Origin: Toxorhynchites rutilus septentrionalis
Lineage: Eukaryota; Arthropoda; Insecta; Diptera; Culicidae
Direction: 5' to 3'
Length of the DNA stretch: 64,000 nucleotides
Assembly: GCF_029784135.1 (NCBI RefSeq)
Contig: NC_073746.1
Location: 93,308,575-93,372,574, forward strand
Under the pieces are notes generated by a model, which made no database searches, had not been told where the DNA came from, and saw only the letters and a program-made list of their open reading frames with translations. Made by a program: the position numbers and the translations under genes. Below, piece by piece: positions 1 to 11,681 of the stretch; positions within the stretch are counted from its first letter, which is position 1; each line of letters starts with the position of its first letter.

Positions 1-588
1 GGACATTTGTTTCGTTCTAAATAATTATGCAGGGTATTTGGAAAATATTATGAAAATATTCGACTAAATCTGTTTTTAGTTTTTCCCATTTTTTTCTCAT
101 TCCAGTAAGTGTTATTTTCGATTTAATCTAATTCGAAATAATCTCATATTCAACGAATCTGATAAACTTTAATAATTGTCTTTTATCTATTATTGCATCA
201 CACCTCAATAGCATCATTATTAGTGTAATATCACTCTTTCTGGCTCATGGAGTGTATTTTTCCAACAAGCTACACTAATTATAAGTTAAAATATAAATTA
301 ATCATTCAATAAGTCAGATTTAGAGATGCAGAAGAATTAGTCACTCCAGTCTACAGAAAGTTGATTGTCATTTTCAAGATGAAATTTAGAATTATTCACA
401 TCGGTAAAAGTTTGCAGAACATGTCAATCCCGATAATTTAAACACTAAAATGTTACGAGTTGAACATTAATAGTAATTTTTCAAAGAAAACATGAAAAAG
501 TTGTTGTTGGGTAAAATTTGACCTGTGGCAGTACGCTTCTTCCGTTAAAATTTAATTTTTTTTTAGGAAAACGAAAAATCGCGTAAAA
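1..588. other. AT-rich intergenic DNA, nothing recognised
   Basis: Low-GC sequence with homopolymer T runs. I see no long open frame, RNA gene or clear repeat structure here. Confidence 0.6.
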
Positions 589-825
589 TCGAGGCTTTCA
601 AAAAAAAATTGGTGACAAATGTCTTAAAATTGCATTACTGGTCGAGATTTACAGTTATCTCGATTTTTTTTTGTCAAAATAAAGTTTTTTTTTTTGACGC
701 TCGGTCGTTTTTCCGCCTGAAAAATAAATTTTTGACAAAATTTTTTTTTCGAGATACCTGTAAATCTAGACGTGCCATGCAAATTTAAGACATTCGGCAC
801 CAAATTTTTTTTCGAAAACCGTGAT
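589..825. repeat. Foldback (imperfect inverted repeat), MITE-like
   Basis: The left arm (about 589-680) and right arm (about 731-825) are inverted copies of each other. Shared words include TTGGTG followed by AATGTCTTAAA, and GTCTAGATTTACAG-like and ATCTCGA-like blocks, in reverse order on the other side. The arms are about 90 bp, interrupted by T/A homopolymers, with a spacer of about 50 bp. No target-site duplication was identified, so the outer borders are uncertain and the element may be longer. Confidence 0.6.
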
Positions 826-1282
826 CTCCTAAGGGGGGAGGGTGGTTTTTTTATTTTCTAAAAACTCAAACTTTGACCGCTTTGCACCACTCTCGCTTAA
901 TTCCGATTGAGCTGAAATCCGGCATGGGGTGTTGAACAACTTTCTGAAATTCGAGATGACCATTTTCTTTGGCACCCTTGTATCGATATCTCAGAATCTG
1001 CTCGACCGATTTGGCTGATTTTTTTTTATCAGCATGTTATAATGAATTATCTAAAGCGTCACATAACCGTTTTTTTAATATTACATTTTCTCGATGTTGT
1101 TATGAGTTACTAAACAGCGATTTTTTATGGTAAATAACTAAATTTTAACAAAAATGGACGACATTTTGGCAATTTTTCGAATTTTTAAAAACCCCTATGT
1201 AACTTTTGTCCTGAAGTTACAAAAAATTCATTAGAATTCGTTCCACGACACCTCGTTCTAGCACCAACATTCCTAACAATTA
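826..1282. other. AT-rich intergenic DNA, probably old repeat
   Basis: No coding potential is seen. The run of short AT-rich words next to the foldback could be the rest of the same old element, but no border is visible. Confidence 0.4.
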
Positions 1283-1294
1283 ACATCCGAAAAA

Positions 1295-1811
1295 GTGTGG
1301 GTCTTCATTGCCTAATTGGTTGCGTGTCCGCCACTAAGCGAACAATCATGAGCTCATAACTCAGGACCCTCAATTGACCATCTTTGTGTGTTATTCTAGC
1401 TACTATGTCCACGCAACAATCATCATGTGTCGATAATCCCAGTCCCTTACCGCTCACATTACGGTCTGCTGCATCGGTAGTTAGTGCTATTTGTAACATA
1501 ACAATGTAAGCCTCATATCAACAGTCACGGTGTGTATATAGCCCAACTGTGAACATTCCAATAATAGGAATAATCTTAAGCCGAACAAGGCGACATGTGT
1601 TGTGCATCGATAGAATAGGAATACTCTAACGCCTAAACGGCTACTGTGTAACAGATAAAATGTGTATCGATAAGATAGGAAAAATCTTACGCCTAAAAAT
1701 GGCTAGTGTGTAATGTACAACACGAGAAAAAATGTATACGATAAATTCGGCTCTGTTACAGCTGAATTGCTAAATGAGCCTAATAGAAATAAATAGGTGA
1801 GATTAAAAAAA
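1295..1811 (+). mobile_element. tRNA-type SINE, copy 1
   Basis: This is a roughly 520-bp element ending in an A-rich tail. It is flanked by a 12-bp duplication with one mismatch (ACATCCGAAAAA at 1283-1294, ACATTCGAAAAA at 1812-1823). The head resembles a tRNA: CCTAATTGG is a box A-like word, and TGAG/CTCA forms a T-arm-like stem about 45 bp further on. The 3' part ends in GGCTCTGTTACAGCTGAATT, then GAGCCTAATA and the A tail. The same sequence recurs at 41535-42084 (plus), about 35700-35935 (plus, 3' part) and about 39150-39545 (minus). The middle holds degenerate repeats built around CTAACGCCTAAA. Known: tRNA-derived SINEs are transcribed by Pol III and mobilised by LINEs. Inferred: this is such a family. 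Confidence 0.75.
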
Positions 1812-1823
1812 ACATTCGAAAAA

Positions 1824-2400
1824 ATAAATTACGAAAATTCATTATTTTTCGGACCTGGGTTTCCCCTGAAATATATGGAAAAAAGAATAAAGGAAGAAAT
1901 ATTAACGTTTAAAATTTACGCACTTTTTTCACACGTATCAGTTAAAAGGACATTTATACTGAACAGTTAGACGTAGTCCCACAAAAATAAAAGGATATCC
2001 ATCTTATTTCATTCAGATATGTTTGCTATAAACGTTAACCTAACTAGGTCTATAGTCTATAGTATTCCGTTTTTAAATAATGGTTTCCAGAGAGAATTTT
2101 TCATAAATCTTTATCGGCTATATAACAGTTCGGCTGAAAAGTTTATAAAGTAACACAGTAAAACTATTGTTTTTTTTTCTGCAAAATTCAAAAAATTATT
2201 CATCAACATGATTGCCTTCGTTTCTTTGGAGTCTTTGGAAAAACAATAACATTTGAATTTCTTATGAAAACTACTGTTGCGGTATTAGATGGGGATCCAG
2301 ACAAAAATTCCGTCAACTTCAAACATTGAACATCGACATCGAGCAAACCAATTGCGGCCAACGACTATGTGGCGAATTTCGTAGTTCACATAAATTATTG
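1824..2400. other. AT-rich intergenic DNA, nothing recognised
   Basis: No open frame with recognisable similarity and no repeat structure seen. Confidence 0.5.
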
Positions 2401-4650
2401 ATTTCATAATGAATAAAATGTCAATCAAGCTCCTGCTTTGGCACGTTTCATTTGCGAAATCGTTTATTCTTTTTTTTTTGTTCGTTCGATTCCACAAAAC
2501 CAAATTGTTCCCTCCCCCCGCCCCCCCCCCTCTCCCCCAGAAACGGCTTCGCATCGTCCTTCCGGAAGTGTTTGATTTGAAACGTGGCCCAGGCTATCTA
2601 TACAGCGTTCACACTAGGTTTTTGATAATTTAAGTATCACCGAATGAGCAATTTGATGCTTGTCGACAAAGTTGGCGTCGAAAAATCGTGTGTCGAGGGT
2701 GTGACGAACCGGGAGAGTGTGGGAGGCGACAGAGGTCGACTGACACCACTCGAATACACAAGAACGAATGAATAAATTATTAAATTTTCATACCAATATA
2801 CGACGGTTCCGGGGACTCTGGACGACAGAGCGAACAAAAAAAAAAGTGACTCGAAAAAAAAATCACGTGCTAATGAATTTGACTATTTGTCCCTTTTCCC
2901 GCGCCCAGATTCGTCCCCCCGAGGGGCGCCAGCATGTGCGCTGTCGGTGACGCTTCAGCACGAAACAGAAATTTCATAACACAAATTTTCCGTGCCATGG
3001 CAGTCAATTTTGCAGCAAACGACCGATCGGTGGCACGGAACGAACGAACGAAAAAAAAAATAGGGCTAGATGTGTGGTTTAACACTTGCTCAATCACGTG
3101 TATGTCCGGGAGGGGGCTTACTGTCCTAAACACAACCCTACGCAAAACGCCGGGCACGAAACACATACAATCCCTTCCGTGCGGAGACACGAAGAACCGC
3201 TTTGTTCTTGCCTAATCCAGTTAAAAAGTTGAAATAATGGGATAAATGGGCCATCCAGTTGCCACCACTCGTCAAGACTTCCTGCTGGAAAGGGTGGTTG
3301 CAAGAAACCGGCCTGGGAAGGTGATAAATGCGGAAATCAATCGAACAAAATTCGTACCTCGATCGAAAAACGGCGACATCGTTATTTCGAATAAGCAATA
3401 AACATTGAGAGCCACCCTCGTAACGCTCTCTTCAATACAATGTTTACGCACTTTTTCGTCGACCGCAACGTAAAATACCGGAAAACAACGCCAGCGAAAA
3501 CAAGCCTCCAATCCTTCGTCGCCCCCCATCCTTTCTGTCTGCTCCCTCCCTCGAACAGGACAGGATCGTTTCAAATTCTAGCGCTGGAATAGGATAATAA
3601 AACATAAATTGCGTATCTCCGTGGACATTGACGCCGTGTTGGGGGGTGTACATGTGGAGGGCGGCAGCACTAGTAACGGCAGCCAGCAGCCACGGTCGTG
3701 TCTGGTTAAGTTTCGTGGAAATTTATTTCAATGTACCGCTTCCTGTTTCCCACTCCTCCGCTTTACTCCGCTCGTTTTCGTTCTCTTTACCACCGTTTAC
3801 AACGTGGCGCACACGCACATCCTGAAAATTCGCCACGACTCACACACTTAGTGCCAGATGGATGAGTAAAGGAGAGGCGGATCGGCAGACTCCCGCATCG
3901 TTGGGGGAACATGAGGAGACGTTCGGAACACGAGAACCAAAACAGAACACGGAAAGCGGAACAAGTCGTGCATACTTGAGGGATTTTCCACCCAAAAGTA
4001 GCGAATTTCCCTCATTTCGTCTGGCGGTACAAATATGTAGTGGAAATGCTGAACGAAGTGTGTAGCACAAAAGTCGTTGCCCAATATTTATGTTTTATGT
4101 GCTTCTTCTCGTGCTTTCTCCGGTCTTCGCCACCGGCACCGATGCGATGGTCCAAGCCGTTCGCTAGAGTATGAATCGGGATTGGAAGATTTTCCTTTGC
4201 CGGATGAGGAAGAGGACGAAGAAAAAAACACTGCGGCTATAAAGAAAAGTCTCGCGTTTCGAAGAGTACGTGATCAATTGCGGGCTACGGACGGTAAACG
4301 GTGGGTGAATAATATTCGGATAGCGTCAATACGGCAGTCCTGGTCGAAGTGAATATTGCACTGAGGGATCATTATTTACGTGACGTATTTGTAAATTATT
4401 GTACAGACGCGCGAAAGTGGTGGCACCGACGGAATCGGTGATGCGTACAATGGTCGGATGCTGCATGGTGAAAGAAAGAGAGAGCGCGAGTGAAGAGGTG
4501 ATTTCGCTTGTGCTGCCTCCACGTAAGGGAGAAACGATGGAGTAATGTTCCAATTTGCTTTGGGTGACTTTACCGATGGGTACGTGATTGACGAATGATT
4601 TATTCGTGATCGGATGTCTCACACGTTCGCTCGAGAACTCAGCGAATCGA
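2400..4650. other. GC-richer non-coding island upstream of teashirt
   Basis: Base composition rises clearly compared with the AT-rich flanks. A poly-C tract lies at about 2510-2537. Several 60-105-codon open frames occur on both strands and overlap each other; none shows a recognisable domain. I read the block as unique-sequence intergenic DNA, possibly regulatory, rather than a gene. An untranslated exon cannot be excluded. Confidence 0.35.
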
Positions 4651-5414
4651 ACACGACAAGTCGAGAATGCGGAACATGTGTCGTTTTTGTTGATATAAAC
4701 ACATTTTTACTGAATACATCAACATATTTTTGTATGAATCTGAGCGAATAACCGTGTGGCTGCAGATAAATTTATGACAAATGAACTGCCCAAATATGCA
4801 TGGTTAACGTAAGCGCCAACTGTGTTTTCCTATTGAATTAAAATAACAAAAATCATATAACCCCTCCGGGTCACTTTTGACTGTTAATATTTGTTGAATA
4901 GAGACAGATTAATCAATATAAATTGATTCCAGTCATGATTATTTAGCTAAAAACAAGAAAAAAGCATGTTACAGCACTGAGTGGTGTTGGTGGCAAATTA
5001 GAAACGCCATACATGTATAGAAGTGATAATTATAAACGTTCCTTGTCATAGAAGGAAATTATCTACATTATCTACATTCTCCATTGCAGTATATGTTGGA
5101 TTCCGCACATTTTGACTCATTGGGTAGAATTTGTTCGAGTTTCAATTAAAACATAAACGATGATTCATTCTAGTTTTTGAAAATATTCGAAGTTTGGAAT
5201 CCATATGTCGAGAAATAATCCTGGAATATAAAACAGTAAATTAGTATTTATTACCTTGAACAGCAACGATCGTTATTTTGCATGCGAAATGAAACAATAA
5301 GTCGATGCTGACGAATATAGCTCAATCGAGTAGTTTCAATCGTCAATTGAAACCTTTTGCTTTTCAAATTGAAAGGAAACGACTTCTGTAGACCAAAACA
5401 GAAGAATAGATGTT
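4650..5414. other. AT-rich intergenic DNA, nothing recognised
   Basis: No gene or repeat structure seen. Confidence 0.5.
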
Positions 5415-5952
5415 TTAGTATAGTGCAATTCAAAATGAAATCGTCCTAAAAATGCCGATTTCAAAAACATGTATTTTTGATTCGAATGAAAGTGTGTTTT
5501 CCGTTTGGGTTGAAGGAACATGAGTTCTCCACATCAATTGGGAATTGTTTTTACTCAAGTGTAACTTTTGAAAAAGACGTATCTATTTTAGTAAGAGAAA
5601 TCTTTGATAAGAGTTATAGAGTATTGATGTTTAAACTGTACACTGAGAAAAATAATATATATATTTTATATTTTATTTTCAATTTTTTTCATATGAAAAA
5701 GAAATCAAGCGGAAAATTTAAAAAATAAGCCCAAGATGGTAAAACTATTTTTGACAAACTTTGTGGAACATCGAATTTTAATGAATTTTCGAAACTTCGA
5801 ATTTTTATATGTTAACAATCATTGTTAGCAACAAGTTATGAATTCTGATGTGCTTTAAAACAAATAAGCTCATTATCAATCTACTCCTAAATGCAGCCAT
5901 TCTCGAGATGTTTAGAAAAATATTTCTAATTTATTGTCTTTTTTATAGTAAA
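5415..5952 (+). repeat. Partial copy of the 9967-11681 TIR element, inverted orientation
   Basis: The sequence matches the reverse complement of about 9996-11055 over its whole length, apart from small gaps and the 425-bp MITE inserted in the other copy. Shared words include CGTTTGGGTTGAAGGAA/CGTTTGAGTTGAAGGAA, GTAAGAGAAATCTTTGATAA, GAGTATTGATGTTTAAAC, GATGGTAAAACTATTTTTGA and ATATTTCTAATTTATTGTCT. The copy is cut off at 5952, exactly where the tandem-repeat element begins. Confidence 0.75.
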
Positions 5953-6340
5953 CTAGCTGACCCGGCAAACTTCGTCCCGCCAAAATTTGATTTTTTGTTA
6001 TCAATACCTTCAAACATTCACGATTTTTTACTATGAGCAAGTTCATGGATCCAATCGTAGAACTGTTCATTGATTGCTCTTCTAGTCGACTCCGTTGAAT
6101 TTTGCATGGCAGCTCCCCCTTAGAGAGAGGGGGGAGGAGTATCTAACCAACATAGAATCATTTATTGACTCCTAAAACCTCCACATGCAAAATTTGGTCT
6201 CATTTGCTTGATTAATGCTCGAGTAATGCAGAAATTTGAGTTTCATTTGTATGGCAGTCCACCCTCAGGAAGAGGGGAGGAGTATCTATTCACCATGGAA
6301 ACATTTCGTGTCAGAGAGGGGGGTGGAGAGTCTAACCACC

Positions 6341-6829
6341 TGTTGCGACGCGTAAGTGGTCGTGTTTCAATTTGTGCCGGATTCCGTGACGGTCCCCTTT
6401 TGCTAGTAGCTTTTGTTCACTTCGCGATTTTGTTCCCCCATAAAATGGGGGTATTTTAGAGGTCCAATTTGTGAATTAATAACACTGTCAGCACCAATGA
6501 CTACACATTATGTTTATTCTTGAAACTATAGACTAACAGATTATTACTACATTTAATTCAACTTAATACAGAAATACATATAATTTTAACATTTAAGTTA
6601 CGGGGGCCGAACTGCACTCTAACGGAGACAAAAAGCGAATCAATTCAAAAGTGCCCTAAAGCTCTTGCAAAGCACAATGCCTGCTTTATTCTATTGTACG
6701 CAATCACTATACAAATTGCGTCAAACTTAGAGTTGAGCTTTTACCAACATTATCGCAACTATAGTAGATTTCAGTTGGATCTGCTAAAGCTGCTTACATC
6801 TCTTATCAAGCACTATAGAAACGTCAACA
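6341..6829. mobile_element. Solo LTR (489 bp) with 5-bp target duplication
   Basis: The insert begins TGTTG and ends CAACA. It is flanked on both sides by CCACC (6336-6340 and 6830-6834). The uninterrupted target, TAACCACCATAG-like, is seen in the neighbouring monomers, which proves the insertion. There is no internal coding region. This is the footprint left when an LTR retrotransposon recombines between its LTRs. A 5-bp duplication fits BEL/Pao or Ty3/gypsy; the family was not identified. Confidence 0.8.
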
Positions 6830-7080
6830 CCACCATAGAAACATTTATTGCACCCTAGAACCTTCACATGCCAAATTTAGTTTCATTTGCTTGATTAATT
6901 CTCGAGTAATGCAGGAATTTGTGTTTCATTTGTATGGTAGCCCCCCTTAGAGAGGGGGGAGGGGTCTCAAACTATCACGAAAACCTTCCCCGGCCCCAAA
7001 AACCCCTACATACCAATTTTCATGTTGATCGGTTCAGTAGTTTCCGAGTCCATAAGAATCAGATAGACAGACAGAAATCC

Positions 7081-7196
<116 letters not shown>

Positions 7197-7222
7197 AATG
7201 TATATAATAAAAATATAAATTA

Positions 7223-9352
7223 CTAGCTAACCCGGCAAACTTCGTCCTGCCCATTTACTTGATTAATTCTCGAGTAATGCAGAAATTTGTGTTTTATTTG
7301 TATGGCAGCCATACAAATATGTATGAGGAGTATGGAGAGGGGTATCTAACCACCATAGAAACATTCATTGCACCCTAAAGTTTCCATATACCTAATTTGG
7401 TTTAATTTGCTTGATTAATTCTCGGGTAATGCAAAAATTTGTGTTTCATTTGTACGGCAGCCCCCTCTAAGAGAGGGGGAAGGAGAATCCTAACACCATA
7501 GAAAAATTTTTTGCATCCTAAAGCCTCCACATGCCAAATTTGGTTTCATTTGCTTGATTAATTCTCGAGTAATGCAGAAATTTGTGTTTCATTTGTATGG
7601 CAACCCCCCCTTTGAGTGGGGGAAGGACTGTCTAACCATCATAGAAACATTTATTGCACCCTAAAACTTTCACATGCCAACTTTGGTTTCGTTTGATTGA
7701 TTAATTTCCGAGTAATGCAAAAAATTGTGTTTCATTTGTATGGCAGCCCCCTCTAAGAGAGAGGGAAGGAGTATCTTATCACCATAGAAACATTTACTGC
7801 ATCCTAAAACCTCCACATGCCAAATTTGGTTTCATTTGCTTGATTAATTCTCGAGTAATGCAGAAATTTGTGTTTCATTTGTATGGCAACCCCCCCTTTG
7901 AGTGGGGGAAGGACTGTCTAACCATCATAGAAACATTTATTGCACCCTAAAACTTTCACATGCCAACTTTGGTTTCGTTTGATTGATTAATTTCCGAGTA
8001 ATGCAAAAAATTGTGTTTCATTTGTATGGCAGCCCCCTCTAAAAGAGGGGGAAGGAGTATCTTATCACCATAGAAACATTTACTGCATCCTAAAACCTCC
8101 ACATGCCAATTTTGGTTTCATTTGCTTGATTAATTCTCGAGTAATGCAGAAATTTGTGTTTCATTTGTATGGCAACCCCCCCTTTGAGTGGGGGAAGGAC
8201 TGTCTAACCATCATAGAAACATTTATTGCACCCTAAAACTTTCACATGCCAACTTTGGTTTCGTTTGATTGATTAATTTCCGAGTAATGCAAAAAATTGT
8301 GTTTCATTTGTATGGCAGCCCCCTCTAAGAGAAGGGGAAGGAGTATCTTATCACCATAGAAACATTTATTGCATCCTAAAACCTCCACATGCCAAATTTG
8401 GTTTCATTTGCTTGATTAATTCTCGAGTAATGCAGAAATTTGTGTTTCATTTGTATGGCAACCCCCCCTTTGAGTGGGGGAAGGACTGTCTAACCATCAT
8501 AGAAACATTTATTGCACCCTAAAACTTTCACATGCCAACTTTGGTTTCGTTTGATTGATTAATTTCCGAGTAATGCAAAAAATTGTGTTTCATTTGTATG
8601 GCAGCCCCCTCTAAGAGAGAGGGAAGGAGTATCTTATCACCATAGAAACATTTATTGCATCCTAAAACCTCCACATGCCAAATTTGGTTTCATTTGCTTG
8701 ATTAATTCTCGAGTAATGCAGAAATTTGTGTTTCATTTGTATGGCAACCCCCCCTTTGAGTGGGGGAAGGACTGTCTAACCATCATAGAAACATTTATTG
8801 CACCCTAAAACTTTCACATGCCAACTTTGGTTTCGTTTGATTGATTAATTTCCGAGTAATGCAAAAAATTGTGTTTCATTTGTATGGCAGCCCCCTCTAA
8901 GAGAGGGGGAAGGAGTATCTTATCACCATAGAAACATTTATTGCATCCTAAAACCTCCACATGCCAATTTTGGTTTCATTTGCTTGATTAATTCTCGAGT
9001 AATGCAGAAATTTGTGTTTCATTTGTATGGCAACCCCCCCTTTGAGTGGGGGAAGGACTGTCTAACCATCATAGAAACATTTATTGCACCCTAAAACTTT
9101 CACATGCCAACTTTGGTTTCGTTTGCTTGGTTAATTTCCGAGTAATGCAGAAATTTGTGTTTCATTTGTATGGCAGCCCCCCCTTAGAGAGGGGGGAGGG
9201 GTCTCAAAATATCACGAAAACCTTCCCCGGCCCCAAAAACCCCTACATACCAATTTTCATGTCGATCGGTTCAGTAGTTTCCGAGTCTATAAGAATCAGA
9301 CAGACAGACAGACATCACTCCATTTATATATATATAGATAGATAGATAACGA
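7223..9352 (+). mobile_element. Element 2 of the CTAGCTGACCCGG family, with expanded 286-bp higher-order array
   Basis: The head CTAGCTAACCCGGCAAACTT at 7223 is followed by roughly 143-bp monomers and then the same unique tail as element 1, ending in TATATATAGATAGATAGATA. Two monomer types alternate: one with CCCCCCCTTTGAGTGGGGGA and one with CCCCTCTAAGAGAGAGGGAA. The word TTTGAGTGGG recurs at 7611, 7897, 8183, 8469, 8755 and 9041, spaced exactly 286 bp each time. This is a recent dimer-by-dimer expansion inside a mobile element. The apparent open frames across it are repeat artefacts. Confidence 0.85.
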
Positions 9353-9966
9353 CATTTTTTTCTCTATATACAAAAAACGGCATGATCCGTAAATTTTTAA
9401 AGATGTATCTAAAGCGACATTACATCGCATTAATTTAAGTTTCTCCATCACTGACACGGTTAAGAAACGGTTTTTCAGTAGAACGTTTCTTATCTTTTTC
9501 GGAAACGGTCTACAACACGACAAAATTTTGTTGCAGTCCTTGTGGTATCCTGTTATTCCCTCTATAAGCAAGATTGTTCGACTGATAAACGATGTTTGAA
9601 TCTGAGTAACTTTATATACATATACAGAGGTACCCTCAAGATACCTGACTTCAGGTACAATCTAGGCATTACGTAAACAAGTTAATTATTTTTGACCCAT
9701 AACGTCCGGTTGAATCAACGAGATGTATTTGTGTTGTTGGGATTTAAATTCTACTTTGAAAACTGTTCAAGTTTTAATTATGTCGTACGAATGATAGTTT
9801 GAACGTTTGTATTAAGATAAAAAAAGATTTTTTAATATCGCTACGTTTTGTATTAATCTACATGTCTTTAAATATCTTTCAACGTAACTCATAAACATAA
9901 ATTTATGCAATTATAGTGTATTTGGAAAACTTGTTGGAAATTATAAGCCAATTCAAACAATTTCAT
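9353..9966. other. AT-rich DNA, nothing recognised
   Basis: No gene or repeat unit recognised. Confidence 0.5.
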
Positions 9967-11681
9967 GAACATGACGGTATAACACGACAAACATATTAAA
10001 AGGGCCTATTTACTTTAAAAAGACAATAAATTAGAAATATTTTTTTAACATCTCTAGAAAGGTTGCATTCAGGAAGTGATTGGAAATGATTTTTTTCTTG
10101 TTCAACATCACATCAGGATTCATAATTTATGGCTAAAAATGATTGTTAACATACAAAAAAATCGAGGTTTCGAAAATTTATAAAAAATCGATGTTCCACA
10201 AAGTACGTCAAAAATAGTTTTACCATCTTGAGCCCATTTTTTAGTTTTCTACACGACTACTATTTTATGAAAAAAAATTAAAGAAAATTCAAATATACAT
10301 ATTTTAGGTACAGGGAAACTTCGATATAACGTACCTTCGATATAACGTCACTCGATATAACGTACGTTTTACCTCGATATAACGTACACATTTTCAAAGC
10401 CCATTGAAATATTTTTTTTTGGATATTGTTTTTCTGAAAGAACAATAAATTATCTGTATTTTGATACTAAAGCTTGATTTGTTCTTCTAACAAATTCCGA
10501 TGTACAACTGTTTTGTGATTCCGGATTCTAAATCAATCATGAAAACAACAACATCATGAAAAAGGTTGGATTCGTCTTCTTATTGAATTTATTCATTATC
10601 CTTACTCAAACAGCAACGCAAGAAAGTAATATAAGCTACGTTTCTGAGTTCTTTATTATGCTTCGATATAACGTACAATTCGATACAACATACATTTTTG
10701 AAAGTAGAATGTACGTTATATCGAAGTATACAGGGTATTGTAAATTAATTTTTCTCGTAAATAAATAAACGAGAAATATTTTTTTTCTCAGTGTTTATTT
10801 TTTTCACGTTTAAACATCAATACTCTATAACTCTTTCTAAGACACTATTTCGGTACGACTCATAGTTTTTGAGATATAAGTTATCAAAGATTTCTCTTAC
10901 TAAAATCGATACGCCCTTTTCAAAAGTAACACTTGATTTTAAAAATTCCCAATTGCTGTGGAAAACTCATATTTCCTTCAACTCAAACGGAATACAAACT
11001 TTCATTCAATCAAAAATACTCATGTTTTGTCATTTGCCGATTTCATTGGGAATTGCTCTATACTTAAAGAGCTGGACCCTGTTCGCAAACTCAAAACTAC
11101 GACATCTGCATGGCATCCACGAACCACAACTTTACCACTTCACCCTTTCAAGAATCAAGCTCATACTCGCCGTTAAACGGTTGACCACCAGCGATAGTGG
11201 TGCGCTTAGGAGGCTGCGAGTAGATTATCTTGGAGATGGCCAGTCAGTGCACGATCAACTAGTATCAAGGAGCGCCGTGAAATATATTAGCATTCTCATT
11301 TCTCAATTCCATTTATAATTTATTAAATTAAGTAGTTCAAGTAAGCAGTTTTTGTTTCTGTTATAAATACACTAGTTGTGGTACCAAGATCAGAAGCAGA
11401 ATATATCCTGATCCTGCTCCTGAAGCATTCACGAGCAATCAAACGTTGAAGGACACATACGCGCGATAGCGAGAATATCACAGCAAAAATTCACTCCGGT
11501 TGACGAACAGACCCCAAGGAGTCGATATTGACCACTTTGAGAATCCCTGTTATAGAGTATACCGATCTCACCTTCTGAATGAAACCTTTCTAGAAATATT
11601 CAAAAAAATATTTCTAATTTATTGTCTTTTTAAAGTAAATAGGCCCTTTTAATATGTTTGTCGTGTTATACCGTTATGTTC
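9967..11681. mobile_element. Non-autonomous element with roughly 115-bp terminal inverted repeats
   Basis: The left end (from GAACATGACGGTATAACACG at 9967 to about 10085) is repeated inverted at the right end (about 11565-11681). Shared blocks include TATAACACGACAAACATATT, AAAAGGGCCTATTTACTTTA and AGACAATAAATTAGAAATAT. The interior has no recognisable transposase. Part of the element is present inverted at 5415-5952. A second mobile element (10311-10735) is nested inside, so the original length was about 1.29 kb. No clear target duplication is visible. Confidence 0.7.
10311..10735. mobile_element. pogo-like MITE (425 bp), nested
   Basis: The left end CAGGGAAACTTCGATATAAC and the right end (reverse complement CCCTGTATACTTCGATATAA) are inverted repeats flanked by TA on both sides (10309-10310, 10736-10737). 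The word CGATATAACGTA is repeated several times near the left end and occurs inverted near the right end. CAG-starting ends with a TA target are typical of the pogo/Tigger branch of Tc1/mariner; that assignment is inference. A 70-codon open frame inside is not convincing as a gene. Confidence 0.75.

Noticed and set aside
1305..1499. 64-codon minus-strand frame, also seen at 41552-41740
   Set aside because: Its conservation between the two places comes from the SINE copies, not from a gene.
9046..9345. 99-codon plus-strand frame
   Set aside because: It is made of the 143-bp monomers and the tail of the tandem-repeat element.
7223..9352. Regularly spaced repeats suggesting a CRISPR array
   Set aside because: The unit is 143/286 bp with no short repeat/variable spacer pattern, in a eukaryotic transposon context.
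10869..11318. 149-codon plus-strand frame
   Set aside because: Much of it lies in sequence shared, inverted, with 5415-5952, and it shows no transposase or other domain.
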